From positions 1 through 8,517 of the forward strand of contig CARUQW010000060.1 in NCBI GenBank assembly GCA_949077355.1: 8,517 nucleotides of DNA. The letters run 5' to 3'. Below, in pieces: positions 1-8,124 of this stretch. A model generated the notes under the pieces. That model saw nothing but the letters and a program-made list of their open reading frames with translations, was not told where the DNA came from and did no database searches. This DNA comes from an uncultured Clostridia bacterium. Its GTDB lineage: Bacteria; Bacillota; Clostridia; TANB77; CAG-508. Both the position numbers and the translations under genes were made by a program. Position 1 is the first letter of the stretch. The number at the start of each line of letters is the position of its first letter.

Positions 1-3000
1 AACATTTTCAATTTCTGTACTAATATGAATATTTTGATACTTTTGCATACCTGTACCAGCTGGAATTAATTTACCAATGATAACATTTTCTTTTAATCCC
101 ACTAAGTCATCTGTCTTTCCTTTAACAGCTGCTTCTGTAAGAACTCTTGTTGTTTCTTGGAAAGAAGCTGCTGATAAGAAACTATCAGTTGCAAGAGATG
201 CTTTGGTAATACCAAGTAATACTCTTTTACCAGTTGCTGGACGTTTTCCTTCAGCAATTACTTTATTATTTTTATCTTCAAATTCATACATATCAATTAA
301 TGAACCTGGGAACATATCGGTATCAGCATTATCTTCCACTCTAACTTTTTTAAGCATTTGTCTACCAATTACCTCAATATGTTTGTCATTGATATCAACA
401 CCTTGGTTTCTATATACTTTTTGTACTTCAGAAATTAGGTATTCATATACTCCTTCTGGTCCTTTGATTTCTAAGATTTCACTTGGATTAATAGAACCTT
501 CGATTAAAGCTTCTCCCGCTTCTACTAAATCACCATCTTTTACTTTCATTTTTGAACCAAATGGTATGGTATAAGTTCTTGAATCGTCATTTGAAGTTAC
601 TACAACTTCTTTCTTCTTCTTTGTTTCTTTAATTTTTACTTTACCATCAATTTCAGAAATAATAGCAAGTCCTTTTGGTTTTCTAGCTTCGAATAATTCC
701 TCAACCCTTGGAAGACCTTGTGTAATATCGGCAACACCAGCAACACCACCAGAGTGAATCGTTCTCATGGTTAACTGTGTACCCGGCTCACCAATAGATT
801 GCGCAGCAATAATACCAATTGCTTCACCAATAGAAACTAAGTCTCTTCTTGCTAATCCCATACCATAACATTTTTGGCATACACCGTGTTTTGAACGACA
901 TCCTAATACAGAACGTACTTTTAATTTCTCAATTCCTGCATTTACAATTTCTTCCGCCATTTTTTCAGTAATCATGGTATCTTTGTCAACAATTACTTCC
1001 TTCGTTTCTGGATGAATGACATCTTCTACTGCAAATCTTCCTAATAGTCTTTCTTGCATTTTTTCAATAATTTGATTTCCATCTTTAATATCATAAATAA
1101 CAATTCCGTCTTCTGTTCCACAATCTTGTTCTCTAACAATAATGTCTTGTGATACGTCTACCAATCTTCTTGTTAAGTATCCAGAGTCAGCCGTTCTTAA
1201 AGCAGTATCAGAAAGTCCTTTACGAGCTCCATGGGCTGAAATAAAGTATTCTAAGGCATCTAATCCCTCTGCAAAAGATGATTTGATTGGAATTTCAACA
1301 GCCTTACCTGTTGTACTTGCCATTAATCCACGGATACCTGCAATTTGTCTTAATTGGTTCATGTTACCACGGGCTCCTGATTTAACCATCATGTAGATTG
1401 GGTTCAACTCATCAAAGTTTTCTTCCATTGCAGTACTTACTTCTTTAGTTGTATTTTCCCATACATTAATAACAGCATTGTATCTTTCTTCATCCGTAAT
1501 CAAACCTCTTGCATATTGTTTTCTGATGGTTTCTACCTTACTATCAGATTCTTTTAAGATATCTTTTTTCGCAGCAGGTACTTGAACATCATCCATAGAG
1601 AATGTAATTCCTGCTAGAGTTGAATATTTGAATCCTAATGCTTTGATATAGTCAATTACTTCTGCTGATTCTGATAATCCATGGGTACTAATAACTCTTT
1701 CGATAATCGTTCCCATTGTCTTTTTCATAACTGGGAAATCAATTTCGTATTGGAATGGATCTTTTTCTCTATCAATAAATCCTAAATCTTGTGGAATTCC
1801 CTTATTAAAGATAATTCTACCAACACTGGTTTCAATTTTTTTGGTTTTGATTTCTCCATTAATTTCTTTTTGAATTCTTACAAAGATTTTTGCATGAATT
1901 CCAACGTCATGGTTTTCAAATGCCATAATCGCTTCATCTGGGTCTTTGAAGTATTTTCCTTCTCCTTTTTCGCCATCTAAAACCATGGTTAAGTAATAAG
2001 AACCTAAAATCATGTCTAGTCTAGGTACTGCTACTGGTTTACCATCTTGTGGTTTTAATAAGTTATTGGTTGATAACATTAAATATCTTGATTCTGCTTG
2101 TGCTTCTGGTGATAATGGTAAATGGACAGCCATTTGGTCACCGTCGAAGTCAGCGTTGAAAGCTTCACAAACTAATGGGTGAAGTTTAATTGCTCTTCCT
2201 TCTACTAATACTGGTTCAAAAGATTGAATTCCTAATCTATGTAGTGTCGGAGCACGGTTTAGCATAACTGGATGGTCTTTGATAACTTCTTCTAAGATTC
2301 CCCATACTTCTGGTCTTAATCTTTCTACCATTCTTTTTGCATTTTTAATGTTTTGTGCAATTCCTCTTCCTACTAATTCTCTCATAACAAATGGTTTAAA
2401 TAATTCAACTGCCATTTCTTTTGGAAGTCCACATTGATAAATTTGTAATTCTGGTCCTACCACGATAACAGAACGTCCTGAATAGTCAACACGCTTTCCA
2501 AGTAAGTTTTGACGGAAACGTCCTTGTTTTCCCTTTAACATGTCTGATAAAGATTTTAAAGGTCTATTTCCAGCTCCTGTTACTGGTCTTCCTCTTCTAC
2601 CATTGTCAATTAAGGCATCTACTGATTCTTGTAACATTCTTTTTTCATTTCTTACAATAATTTCTGGTGCCCCTAATTCTAACAATCTTTTTAAACGATT
2701 GTTCCTGTTGATAACTCTTCTATATAAATCATTTAAGTCAGATGTTGCAAATCTACCACCATCTAATTGTACCATTGGTCTCAATTCTGGTGGAATTACT
2801 GGTACTACTTGCATAATCATCCATTCTGGTTTATTTCCAGAAATTCTGAATGCTTCTACGGTATCTAATCTTTTTACTAATTTTACTCTTTTTTGTTCAC
2901 TTGCTGTTTCTAATTCTTTTCTAATTTGTGCTGATAATGCTTCTACATCAACACTTTGTAGTAATTCTTTTAACGCTTCTGCTCCCATTTTAGCTTTAAA

Positions 3001-3498
3001 AGAACCTTTTCCATATTGTTCTTCTGCTTCATGGTATTCTTTTTCATTTAATACTTGACATTTTTCTAAGTTAGAAGTTCCTTTGTCAATTACTACATAA
3101 GAAGCAAAATAAATAATTTTTTCTAAGTTTCTTGGTGAAATATCTAACATTAAAGCAATTCTACTTGGAATTCCTTTAAAGTACCAAATATGTGCTACTG
3201 GAGCTGCTAATTCAATATGTCCCATTCTTTCACGTCTAACCTTTGCTTTGGTTACTTCTACCCCACAACGGTCACACACAATTCCTTTATATCTCACTCT
3301 TTTATATTTTCCACAATGACATTCCCAGTCTTTTGTTGGTCCAAATATTCTTTCACAAAATAGACCATCTTTTTCTGGTTTCAATGTTCTATAATTAATT
3401 GTCTCTGGTTTTTTAACTTCTCCCTTTGACCATTCTCTTATCTTTTCATCAGATGCTACACCTATTTTTAATTTATTAAAAATATCTAATTCGTCCAC
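1..3498 (-). CDS. rpoC: DNA-directed RNA polymerase subunit beta' (3' end cut by window edge)
   Basis: Largest subunit of RNA polymerase. It carries the catalytic Mg2+ site and, with beta, forms the DNA/RNA channel. The minus-strand frame gives 1166 codons and is open at base 1. Visible in order: an N-terminal zinc site with Cys60, 62, 75 and 78; the rudder/clamp stretch RFRQNLLGKRVDYSGRS; the catalytic NADFDGD at residues 448-454 (bases 2137-2157); the bridge-helix region near residues 750-783; a second zinc site with Cys793, 867, 874 and 877; and the trigger-loop stretch GEPGTQLTMRT. These motifs sit at constant offsets from E. coli numbering (10, later 21), so no frameshift is present. The large proteobacterial trigger-loop insertion is absent. 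The last readable residues, GLKENVIIGKLIPAGTG plus about 16 more, are the usual C-terminus, so only a short tail is missing. The start is GTG at 3498, 6 nt after the SD GGAGG. Identification is certain. Confidence 0.98.
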   Translation of the reverse strand, partial: MDELDIFNKLKIGVASDEKIREWSKGEVKKPETINYRTLKPEKDGLFCERIFGPTKDWECHCGKYKRVRYKGIVCDRCGVEVTKAKVRRERMGHIELAAPVAHIWYFKGIPSRIALMLDISPRNLEKIIYFASYVVIDKGTSNLEKCQVLNEKEYHEAEEQYGKGSFKAKMGAEALKELLQSVDVEALSAQIRKELETASEQKRVKLVKRLDTVEAFRISGNKPEWMIMQVVPVIPPELRPMVQLDGGRFATSDLNDLYRRVINRNNRLKRLLELGAPEIIVRNEKRMLQESVDALIDNGRRGRPVTGAGNRPLKSLSDMLKGKQGRFRQNLLGKRVDYSGRSVIVVGPELQIYQCGLPKEMAVELFKPFVMRELVGRGIAQNIKNAKRMVERLRPEVWGILEEVIKDHPVMLNRAPTLHRLGIQSFEPVLVEGRAIKLHPLVCEAFNADFDGDQMAVHLPLSPEAQAESRYLMLSTNNLLKPQDGKPVAVPRLDMILGSYYLTMVLDGEKGEGKYFKDPDEAIMAFENHDVGIHAKIFVRIQKEINGEIKTKKIETSVGRIIFNKGIPQDLGFIDREKDPFQYEIDFPVMKKTMGTIIERVISTHGLSESAEVIDYIKALGFKYSTLAGITFSMDDVQVPAAKKDILKESDSKVETIRKQYARGLITDEERYNAVINVWENTTKEVSTAMEENFDELNPIYMMVKSGARGNMNQLRQIAGIRGLMASTTGKAVEIPIKSSFAEGLDALEYFISAHGARKGLSDTALRTADSGYLTRRLVDVSQDIIVREQDCGTEDGIVIYDIKDGNQIIEKMQERLLGRFAVEDVIHPETKEVIVDKDTMITEKMAEEIVNAGIEKLKVRSVLGCRSKHGVCQKCYGMGLARRDLVSIGEAIGIIAAQSIGEPGTQLTMRTIHSGGVAGVADITQGLPRVEELFEARKPKGLAIISEIDGKVKIKETKKKKEVVVTSNDDSRTYTIPFGSKMKVKDGDLVEAGEALIEGSINPSEILEIKGPEGVYEYLISEVQKVYRNQGVDINDKHIEVIGRQMLKKVRVEDNADTDMFPGSLIDMYEFEDKNNKVIAEGKRPATGKRVLLGITKASLATDSFLSAASFQETTRVLTEAAVKGKTDDLVGLKENVIIGKLIPAGTGMQKYQNIHISTEIENV

Positions 3499-3538
3499 TC
3501 TTTTCCTCCCAATTTTTTTTTTATTTTTTTGGGTAATT
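3499..3538 (-). promoter_or_regulatory. rpoC ribosome binding site with upstream A-tracts and possible masking hairpin
   Basis: The SD GGGAGG (3510-3505) lies 6 nt before the GTG start of rpoC and fixes that start. Just upstream on the coding strand are runs of seven A (3530-3524) and ten A (3522-3513). The runs are flanked by CCCAA (3533-3529) and TTGGG (3512-3508), which can pair as a 5-bp stem around a 16-nt A-rich loop and would bury the first G residues of the SD. The stem is short and its biological use is a guess. There is no T-run after it, so it is not a terminator. I see no promoter-like pair of hexamers in this spacer. Confidence 0.5.
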
Positions 3539-3616
3539 TCAAAACAAATTTCGAAGTCTATCCCCTGCTCTTGCAATTCCCTCTAGTCGCTTCTCATCTT
3601 TTTGAAATTTATTTAA
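3539..3616 (-). other. In-frame continuation of the upstream ORF after its TAA
   Basis: Immediately after the TAA at 3619-3617 the same frame stays open for 25 codons and ends at TGA (3541-3539). The encoded stretch includes KRLEGIARAGDRLRN, which looks like a charged amphipathic helix. It is richer in G and C than the surrounding spacer. It has no start codon or SD of its own. The likeliest reading is a former C-terminus cut off by a recent stop mutation. Stop-codon readthrough or chance are alternatives. No function is claimed. Confidence 0.35.
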
Positions 3617-4162
3617 TTATCTCTCTTCTTCTTTGGCAGAAATTCCTTTCCAGCCATAATCTTTTTCTAAGTATGTTTTCATTGCTTTTTCGATTGCCAA
3701 CACTAAGAAGCCATGTTCTACTTCCTCTTCATCTGAAAATTGCTCTTGCAAGATGATTTGTGGTAATCGATCAATTACTGCTTTTGCTTTTGATGCATAT
3801 CTCTCTAATTTTTCATTTGCCAATTTATCTTGTTCTTTTTGTCTTTGCATTTTTTGAATATAAATCTCTGGATAATCAGCTACCACATATCCTTCTTCAT
3901 CTAATTGATATAAGTATTCTTCGTTTACACTAAAATCTTCTTTTAAAGTTTCGAATAAGTGAGAAGAGTCAGAAATCCCATATTGATTTCCTATCTTCTC
4001 TACTATGGTTACTAATTTGGGTCCTTTTTCTTTATTTTTTAAATGCAAATCTGAAATTTCTTTAAATACTTCACTTCTCATTCTCTCTTCTGCTAATCTT
4101 TCTTGTAAACCTGCAGCTTCGGAACAATTTAATTCTTCTTTAAAAGAATTTTTCTTTTTCAT
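3617..4162 (-). CDS. Uncharacterised charged protein encoded between rpoB and rpoC
   Basis: I do not recognise this protein. It is about 181 residues, rich in Glu, Lys and Gln, with no signal peptide, membrane segment, cysteine motif or nucleotide-binding motif. Helix-favouring composition runs through most of it (for example LQERLAEERMRSEVFKEI and KMQRQKEQDKLANEKLERY), which suggests a helical, possibly coiled-coil, soluble cytoplasmic protein. The central part (DEEGYVVADYPEIYIQK) looks more globular. I choose the ATG at 4162 because GAGGG (4175-4171) lies 8 nt upstream. The ATG at 4177 overlaps that SD and has no SD of its own, though it would add only five residues. The gene starts 24 nt after the rpoB stop and ends 118 nt before rpoC, all in one direction, so co-transcription is very likely. 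In most bacteria rpoB and rpoC are directly adjacent, so this gene is an insertion in a conserved gene pair. Its reading frame continues after the stop for 25 codons. Confidence 0.85.
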   Translation of the reverse strand: MKKKNSFKEELNCSEAAGLQERLAEERMRSEVFKEISDLHLKNKEKGPKLVTIVEKIGNQYGISDSSHLFETLKEDFSVNEEYLYQLDEEGYVVADYPEIYIQKMQRQKEQDKLANEKLERYASKAKAVIDRLPQIILQEQFSDEEEVEHGFLVLAIEKAMKTYLEKDYGWKGISAKEEER

Positions 4163-4170
4163 TTCTACAT

Positions 4171-4175
4171 CCCTC
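4171..4175 (-). promoter_or_regulatory. Ribosome binding site that decides the start of the rpoB-rpoC intervening gene
   Basis: GAGGG on the coding strand sits 8 nt before the ATG at 4162. It overlaps the earlier in-frame ATG at 4177, whose own upstream bases are A/T-rich with no SD. This favours the downstream start. Confidence 0.6.
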
Positions 4176-4186
4176 ATTTTTCAAAT

Positions 4187-7100
4187 TTATTCAATGATAT
4201 CTTCATCATTATCTAAATTATCATTTGCTAAATCGCTATCATATAGTAATTCATCGCCTTCATCACCTAAATCTTCAAAAAGCTCATCACTATCTTCTGC
4301 TAAATCCCCTGCTTCATCATCTAGTAAGATATCATCTGCTAATTCTTCACTATAACCATCTAAGTCACCATCAGCAATTACTTCTTCTTCGGATAACATT
4401 TTTCTTTCTCTTTCTGGGTCATATTCAATTCCTTCCTCAATGTTTTCCTTCAATTCAAGTTCTTGATTATCTTCTGAATATAGACGAACGTCTAATCCTA
4501 ATGATTGCAATTCTTTTACAAGAACTTTAAAGCTTTCTGGAACTCCTGGTTCTGGAATATTTTCACCTTTAACGATTGCTTCATAGGTTTTTACTCTTCC
4601 TACGATATCATCTGATTTAACAGTTAACATTTCTTGTAATGTATAAGATGCACCATATGCTTCTAGTGCCCAAACTTCCATCTCTCCAAAACGTTGTCCA
4701 CCAAATTGTGCTTTACCTCCTAAAGGTTGTTGTGTAACTAATGAGTATGGTCCTGTTGAACGAGCATGAATTTTATCATCTACTAAATGGTGAAGTTTTA
4801 ACATGTACATAACACCAACTGTGATTGGTTTATCAAATGGGTCTCCCGTTCTACCATCATATAGAATTGTTTTTCCATCTTCACTCATACCAGCTTGTGC
4901 TAACAATTCTTTTACATCAGCCTCCGTTGCTCCATCAAATACTGGTGTAGCAATTTTCCATCCTAATGCTTTAGCAGCTCCTCCTAAGTGTACTTCTAGA
5001 ACTTGACCTAAGTTCATACGAGAAGGAACACCTAATGGATTTAATAAGATATCAATTGGTGTACCATCTGGCATAAATGGCATATCTTCTTCTGGTAATA
5101 CTCTTGAAATAACACCTTTGTTACCATGACGTCCAGCCATTTTATCTCCCACTGAGATTTTTCTTTTGGTTGCAATATAACATCTAATAATTTGGTTTAC
5201 ACCAGGTCCTAATTCATCTGAATTATCTCTTGTAAAGATTTTTACATCTACAATCGTTCCTGCTTCTCCATGTGGTACTCTCAAAGAAGTATCTCTTACT
5301 TCTCTTGCTTTTTCTCCAAAGATAGCTCTTAATAATCTTTCTTCAGCTGTTAATTCGGTTTCTCCTTTTGGTGTTACTTTTCCAACTAAGATATCTCCCG
5401 GTCTTACTTCTGCACCAATTCTAATAATTCCATTTTCATCTAGGTCTTTTAAAGAATCATCACCGATATTTGGAATATCACGTGTAATTTCTTCTGCTCC
5501 TAATTTGGTATCACGACATTCACAGTCATATTCTTCGATATGAATAGAGGTGAATACGTCTTCTTTTACTAATTTTTCATTAATTAATATAGCGTCCTCG
5601 TAGTTGTATCCTTCCCATGTTGAGAAAGCAACTAATACGTTCTTACCTAATGCCATTTCTCCATTAGAAGTTGATGGTCCATCTGCTATGGCATCACCTT
5701 TTTTTACTTTTTCTCCTGCTCTTACAATTGGCTTTTGGTTGATACAAGTACCACCATTGGTTCTTTTGAATTTACGAAGTTTATGAGTGATAGTTTTTTT
5801 GCTATCATATTTTACAGTGATGCTATCACCTGTTACTTTTTCAATTACACCATCTTCTTCTGCTAATACTAGAATCCCAGAGTCTTTGGCTGCTCTATAT
5901 TCAATTCCTGTTCCTATGATTGGACTTTCTGTTATCATAAGTGGAACTGCTTGACGTTGCATGTTGGCACCCATTAGCGCTCTTTTTGCATCGTCATGCT
6001 CTAAGAATGGTATCATGGCAGCAGCAATGGATACTAATTGTTTTGGTGAAACGTCTACATATTGAACTTTATCACGGTCAACTTCGATAACTTCGTTTTT
6101 GAAACGAACTCTAATTCTTTCATCTACAAATCTTCCGTCTTTATCAATTGGTTCTGATGCTTGTGCAATAATGTAATTATCTTCTACATCAGCACTCATG
6201 TATTCTACGATGTCTGTTAATTTATGTGTTTCTGGGTCTACTTTACGGTATGGTGTTTCAATAAATCCATATTCGTTGATACTTGCAAATGATGAAAGGG
6301 CAGAAATTAATCCAATGTTTGGTCCTTCTGGTGATTCGATTGGACATAATCTACCATAGTGTGTATAGTGAACGTCACGTACTTCGAATCCTGCTCTTTC
6401 TCTTGTTAATCCACCAGGTCCTAATGCTGATATTCTTCTTTTATGGGTTAATTCTGATAATGGGTTTGTTTGGTCCATGAATTGAGACAATTGAGAACTT
6501 CCAAAGAATTCACGGATAGCTGATGTGATTGGTTTGGTATTAATTAAAGTTTGTGGTGTTACCACGTCTAAGTCTTGGATTGTCATTCTTTCACGAACAA
6601 CTCTTTCTAATCTTGTTAAACCAATTCTGAATTGATTTTGTAACAATTCACCAACACAACGAATTCTACGGTTTGCTAAGTGGTCAATGTCATCTGGTTT
6701 TCCTAATCCATGGGAAAGATTTAATAAATAGTTAATAGATGCTATCATATCTTCTGTTGTAATATGTTTTGGTACTAATTCATCCATTCTTTCTTGTAAT
6801 GCTTTTACTAAATCTTTTTCGTCTGTATTGTCTACAATATTTTTTAGAATATTGTAATTTACTAATTCTTTGATATGTAATTTGCTTAAGTCAACAGTTG
6901 GTAATACTTTGTGGATATTAACCGTACTATTTCCTATGATTCTTACTTTTCTTTCTCCTACTAATATGTCAACACTATTGATTCCAGCATTTTGAATTGC
7001 TTCTGCTACTTCTTCTGAAATCATTTCTCCTGCTTGTACTAATATTTCTCCTGTTTCGCTATCCATAATATCTTCTGCTGCTATTTTGTCTTTAATTCTT

Positions 7101-7951
7101 ACACCTATGGCTAGTTTTTGGTTGAATTTGTATCTTCCTACTTTGTCTAAATCATATCTTTTGTTGTCATAGAACAATCCATTAAATAGATTTCTTGCAG
7201 CATCTACGGTTGGAAGTTCTCCTGGTCTTAGTTTTTTATAAATTTCGATTAAAGCCTCGTCTTGGTCTTTGATAGTATCTTTAGCAATGGTTGCTGTTAT
7301 CATTTCTTCATCACCAAATAATTCTCTAATTTGGTCATCAGAAATTACACCAATGGCTCTTAATAACGTGGTTACTGGCACTTTTCTAGTTCTGTCAACA
7401 CGTACATAGAAAATATCGTTTCCATCGGTTTCATATTCTAACCATGCTCCACGTAATGGCATTACTGTTGAGTTGTAAGTTCTCTTTCCTGTCTTGGTAT
7501 CAAATTCTTCTCCATAGTAACATCCTGGTGAACGTACTAATTGGCTGACTACAACTCTTTCTGCTCCATTGATTACAAAGGTTCCACTGTCTGTCATAAG
7601 TGGGAAATCTCCTAAGTAGATTTCTTGTTCTTTGATTTCACCAGTTTCACGGTTGATTAGTCTTACTTTTACGTGTAATCTGGTAGAATACGTTGCGTCT
7701 CTTTCTTTGGCTTCTTCTACAGAATATTTTGTTTTTTCTTCCATGTAATAATCGAAAAATTCAAGAACTAAGTTTCCTGAGTAGTCTTCAATTGGTGAGA
7801 TATCTTTTAATACTTCTCCTAATCCTTGTTCTACGAACCAATCGTATGAGTCTTTTTGTACTTTGATTAGGTTTGGCATTTCGATGTAGTCACCAACTTT
7901 AGCGAAATCTTTACGAGATGCTTTCTCGTAATTTACTTCTTTGATTTTCAA
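4187..7951 (-). CDS. rpoB: DNA-directed RNA polymerase subunit beta
   Basis: Second-largest catalytic subunit of RNA polymerase, forming one pincer of the DNA channel and the rifampicin pocket. The frame is complete, 1254 residues from the chosen TTG at 7951. B. subtilis RpoB has about 1190, and the excess is largely C-terminal. Visible: the N-terminal lobe DYIEMPNLIKVQKDSYDWF; the rifampicin region beginning FGSSQLSQFMDQ at residue 483, with Asp493, His503 and Ser508 at the positions of E. coli D516, H526 and S531, all of the drug-sensitive type; GDKMAGRHGNKG at residue 935; and the C-terminal clamp GGQRFGEMEVWALEAYGA near residue 1080. An acidic tail follows. The start is TTG because AAGGAG lies 8 nt upstream. 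A GTG at 7960 in the same frame overlaps that SD and cannot use it. No intein, frameshift or internal insertion is seen. rplJ/rplL do not precede it. Instead there is a dedicated promoter and leader. Confidence 0.98.
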   Translation of the reverse strand: MKIKEVNYEKASRKDFAKVGDYIEMPNLIKVQKDSYDWFVEQGLGEVLKDISPIEDYSGNLVLEFFDYYMEEKTKYSVEEAKERDATYSTRLHVKVRLINRETGEIKEQEIYLGDFPLMTDSGTFVINGAERVVVSQLVRSPGCYYGEEFDTKTGKRTYNSTVMPLRGAWLEYETDGNDIFYVRVDRTRKVPVTTLLRAIGVISDDQIRELFGDEEMITATIAKDTIKDQDEALIEIYKKLRPGELPTVDAARNLFNGLFYDNKRYDLDKVGRYKFNQKLAIGVRIKDKIAAEDIMDSETGEILVQAGEMISEEVAEAIQNAGINSVDILVGERKVRIIGNSTVNIHKVLPTVDLSKLHIKELVNYNILKNIVDNTDEKDLVKALQERMDELVPKHITTEDMIASINYLLNLSHGLGKPDDIDHLANRRIRCVGELLQNQFRIGLTRLERVVRERMTIQDLDVVTPQTLINTKPITSAIREFFGSSQLSQFMDQTNPLSELTHKRRISALGPGGLTRERAGFEVRDVHYTHYGRLCPIESPEGPNIGLISALSSFASINEYGFIETPYRKVDPETHKLTDIVEYMSADVEDNYIIAQASEPIDKDGRFVDERIRVRFKNEVIEVDRDKVQYVDVSPKQLVSIAAAMIPFLEHDDAKRALMGANMQRQAVPLMITESPIIGTGIEYRAAKDSGILVLAEEDGVIEKVTGDSITVKYDSKKTITHKLRKFKRTNGGTCINQKPIVRAGEKVKKGDAIADGPSTSNGEMALGKNVLVAFSTWEGYNYEDAILINEKLVKEDVFTSIHIEEYDCECRDTKLGAEEITRDIPNIGDDSLKDLDENGIIRIGAEVRPGDILVGKVTPKGETELTAEERLLRAIFGEKAREVRDTSLRVPHGEAGTIVDVKIFTRDNSDELGPGVNQIIRCYIATKRKISVGDKMAGRHGNKGVISRVLPEEDMPFMPDGTPIDILLNPLGVPSRMNLGQVLEVHLGGAAKALGWKIATPVFDGATEADVKELLAQAGMSEDGKTILYDGRTGDPFDKPITVGVMYMLKLHHLVDDKIHARSTGPYSLVTQQPLGGKAQFGGQRFGEMEVWALEAYGASYTLQEMLTVKSDDIVGRVKTYEAIVKGENIPEPGVPESFKVLVKELQSLGLDVRLYSEDNQELELKENIEEGIEYDPERERKMLSEEEVIADGDLDGYSEELADDILLDDEAGDLAEDSDELFEDLGDEGDELLYDSDLANDNLDNDEDIIE
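4190..4390 (-). other. Acidic C-terminal tail of RpoB
   Basis: The last 67 codons of rpoB, from SEEEV onward to DEDIIE, encode by hand count 32 Asp/Glu and no Lys or Arg. The tail is low in complexity, made of repeated Asp-Glu-Leu patterns such as DELFEDLGDEGDELL, and lies beyond the conserved end (LGLDVRLYSEDNQELELKE). Short acidic ends are common in Firmicutes RpoB, so this is an exaggerated form. It is probably disordered. A nucleic-acid-mimic role like the acidic tail of the delta subunit (RpoE) is only an analogy. Confidence 0.85.
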
Positions 7952-7959
7952 AAAAATCA

Positions 7960-7965
7960 CTCCTT
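7960..7965 (-). promoter_or_regulatory. rpoB ribosome binding site, deciding a TTG start
   Basis: AAGGAG on the coding strand (7965-7960), then TGA, lies 8 nt before TTG at 7951-7949. The other candidate start, GTG at 7960-7958, shares its first base with this SD and has no other SD upstream, so TTG is preferred. Confidence 0.85.
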
Positions 7966-8004
7966 AGATTTTGATATTAAGCAGAGAATAAATTTTATAT
8001 AGAA

Positions 8005-8097
8005 TTAAAAAAAGTCCTTCTCACATACAAGTAACTGGTCTAAAGTTTTTGATTTGCCTGCTTTTTTCAAATCTTTCTTCTTTAGAGGTACTTGCAT
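8005..8097 (-). CDS. Small ORF of 30 codons in the rpoB leader
   Basis: ATG at 8097, stop TAA at 8007-8005. The peptide begins MQVPLKKKDLKKAG and ends DQLLVCEKDFF. The N-terminal half is strongly basic and the C-terminal half more hydrophobic and acidic. I do not recognise it. It has an SD (AGAGG, 8108-8104) 6 nt before the ATG, slightly close but usable. It lies downstream of the leader terminator and 53 nt upstream of rpoB, in the same direction. It could be a leader peptide that couples translation to rpoB expression, a genuine small protein, or chance. The SD, the codon content (AAG, GAC, GAG, CAG beyond pure A/T) and the position argue mildly for a real gene. Confidence 0.5.
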   Translation of the reverse strand: MQVPLKKKDLKKAGKSKTLDQLLVCEKDFF

Positions 8098-8108
8098 TTG
8101 ATTCCTCT
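8084..8108 (-). promoter_or_regulatory. Hairpin that can mask the SD of the leader small ORF
   Basis: On the coding strand AGAGG (8108-8104) is exactly complementary to CCTCT (8088-8084). The 15-nt loop between them contains the ATG. In RNA this would hide the SD. The stem is only 5 bp, with four G/C-containing positions concentrated in a short arm, so stability is uncertain. Confidence 0.4.
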
Positions 8109-8124
8109 TTTTTTAATTGTTAAC

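Noticed and set aside
77..574. Plus-strand open frame of 165 codons
   Set aside because: Lies fully opposite conserved rpoC codons. Its Ser/Pro/Leu-rich product is typical of an antisense shadow, and it has no SD.
2540..3058. Plus-strand open frame of 172 codons
   Set aside because: Antisense to conserved rpoC sequence, with shadow composition and no family resemblance.
4005..4530. Plus-strand open frames opposite the end of rpoB and the inserted gene
   Set aside because: Long Ser/Leu/His runs arise from reading the acidic GAT/GAA-rich tail backwards. No SD and no homologous look.
6412..6505. Natural rifampicin-resistance substitutions in RpoB
   Set aside because: The residues at the main resistance positions are Asp, His and Ser, as in sensitive enzymes. 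The Thr for the first Asn of the E. coli motif is normal in Gram-positives.
1..7951. Intein, insertion sequence or CRISPR array in the polymerase genes
   Set aside because: Motif spacing in RpoB and RpoC is continuous, and no repeat-spacer pattern or transposase-like frame is visible.
7981..8030. Second promoter close to rpoB using TATATAAAAT as -10
   Set aside because: No acceptable -35 hexamer at 16-18 bp upstream. AT-rich background makes TATAAA-like boxes common.
8005..8040. Second terminator before the T7 run at the end of the leader small ORF
   Set aside because: No inverted repeat of adequate length immediately precedes the T-run.
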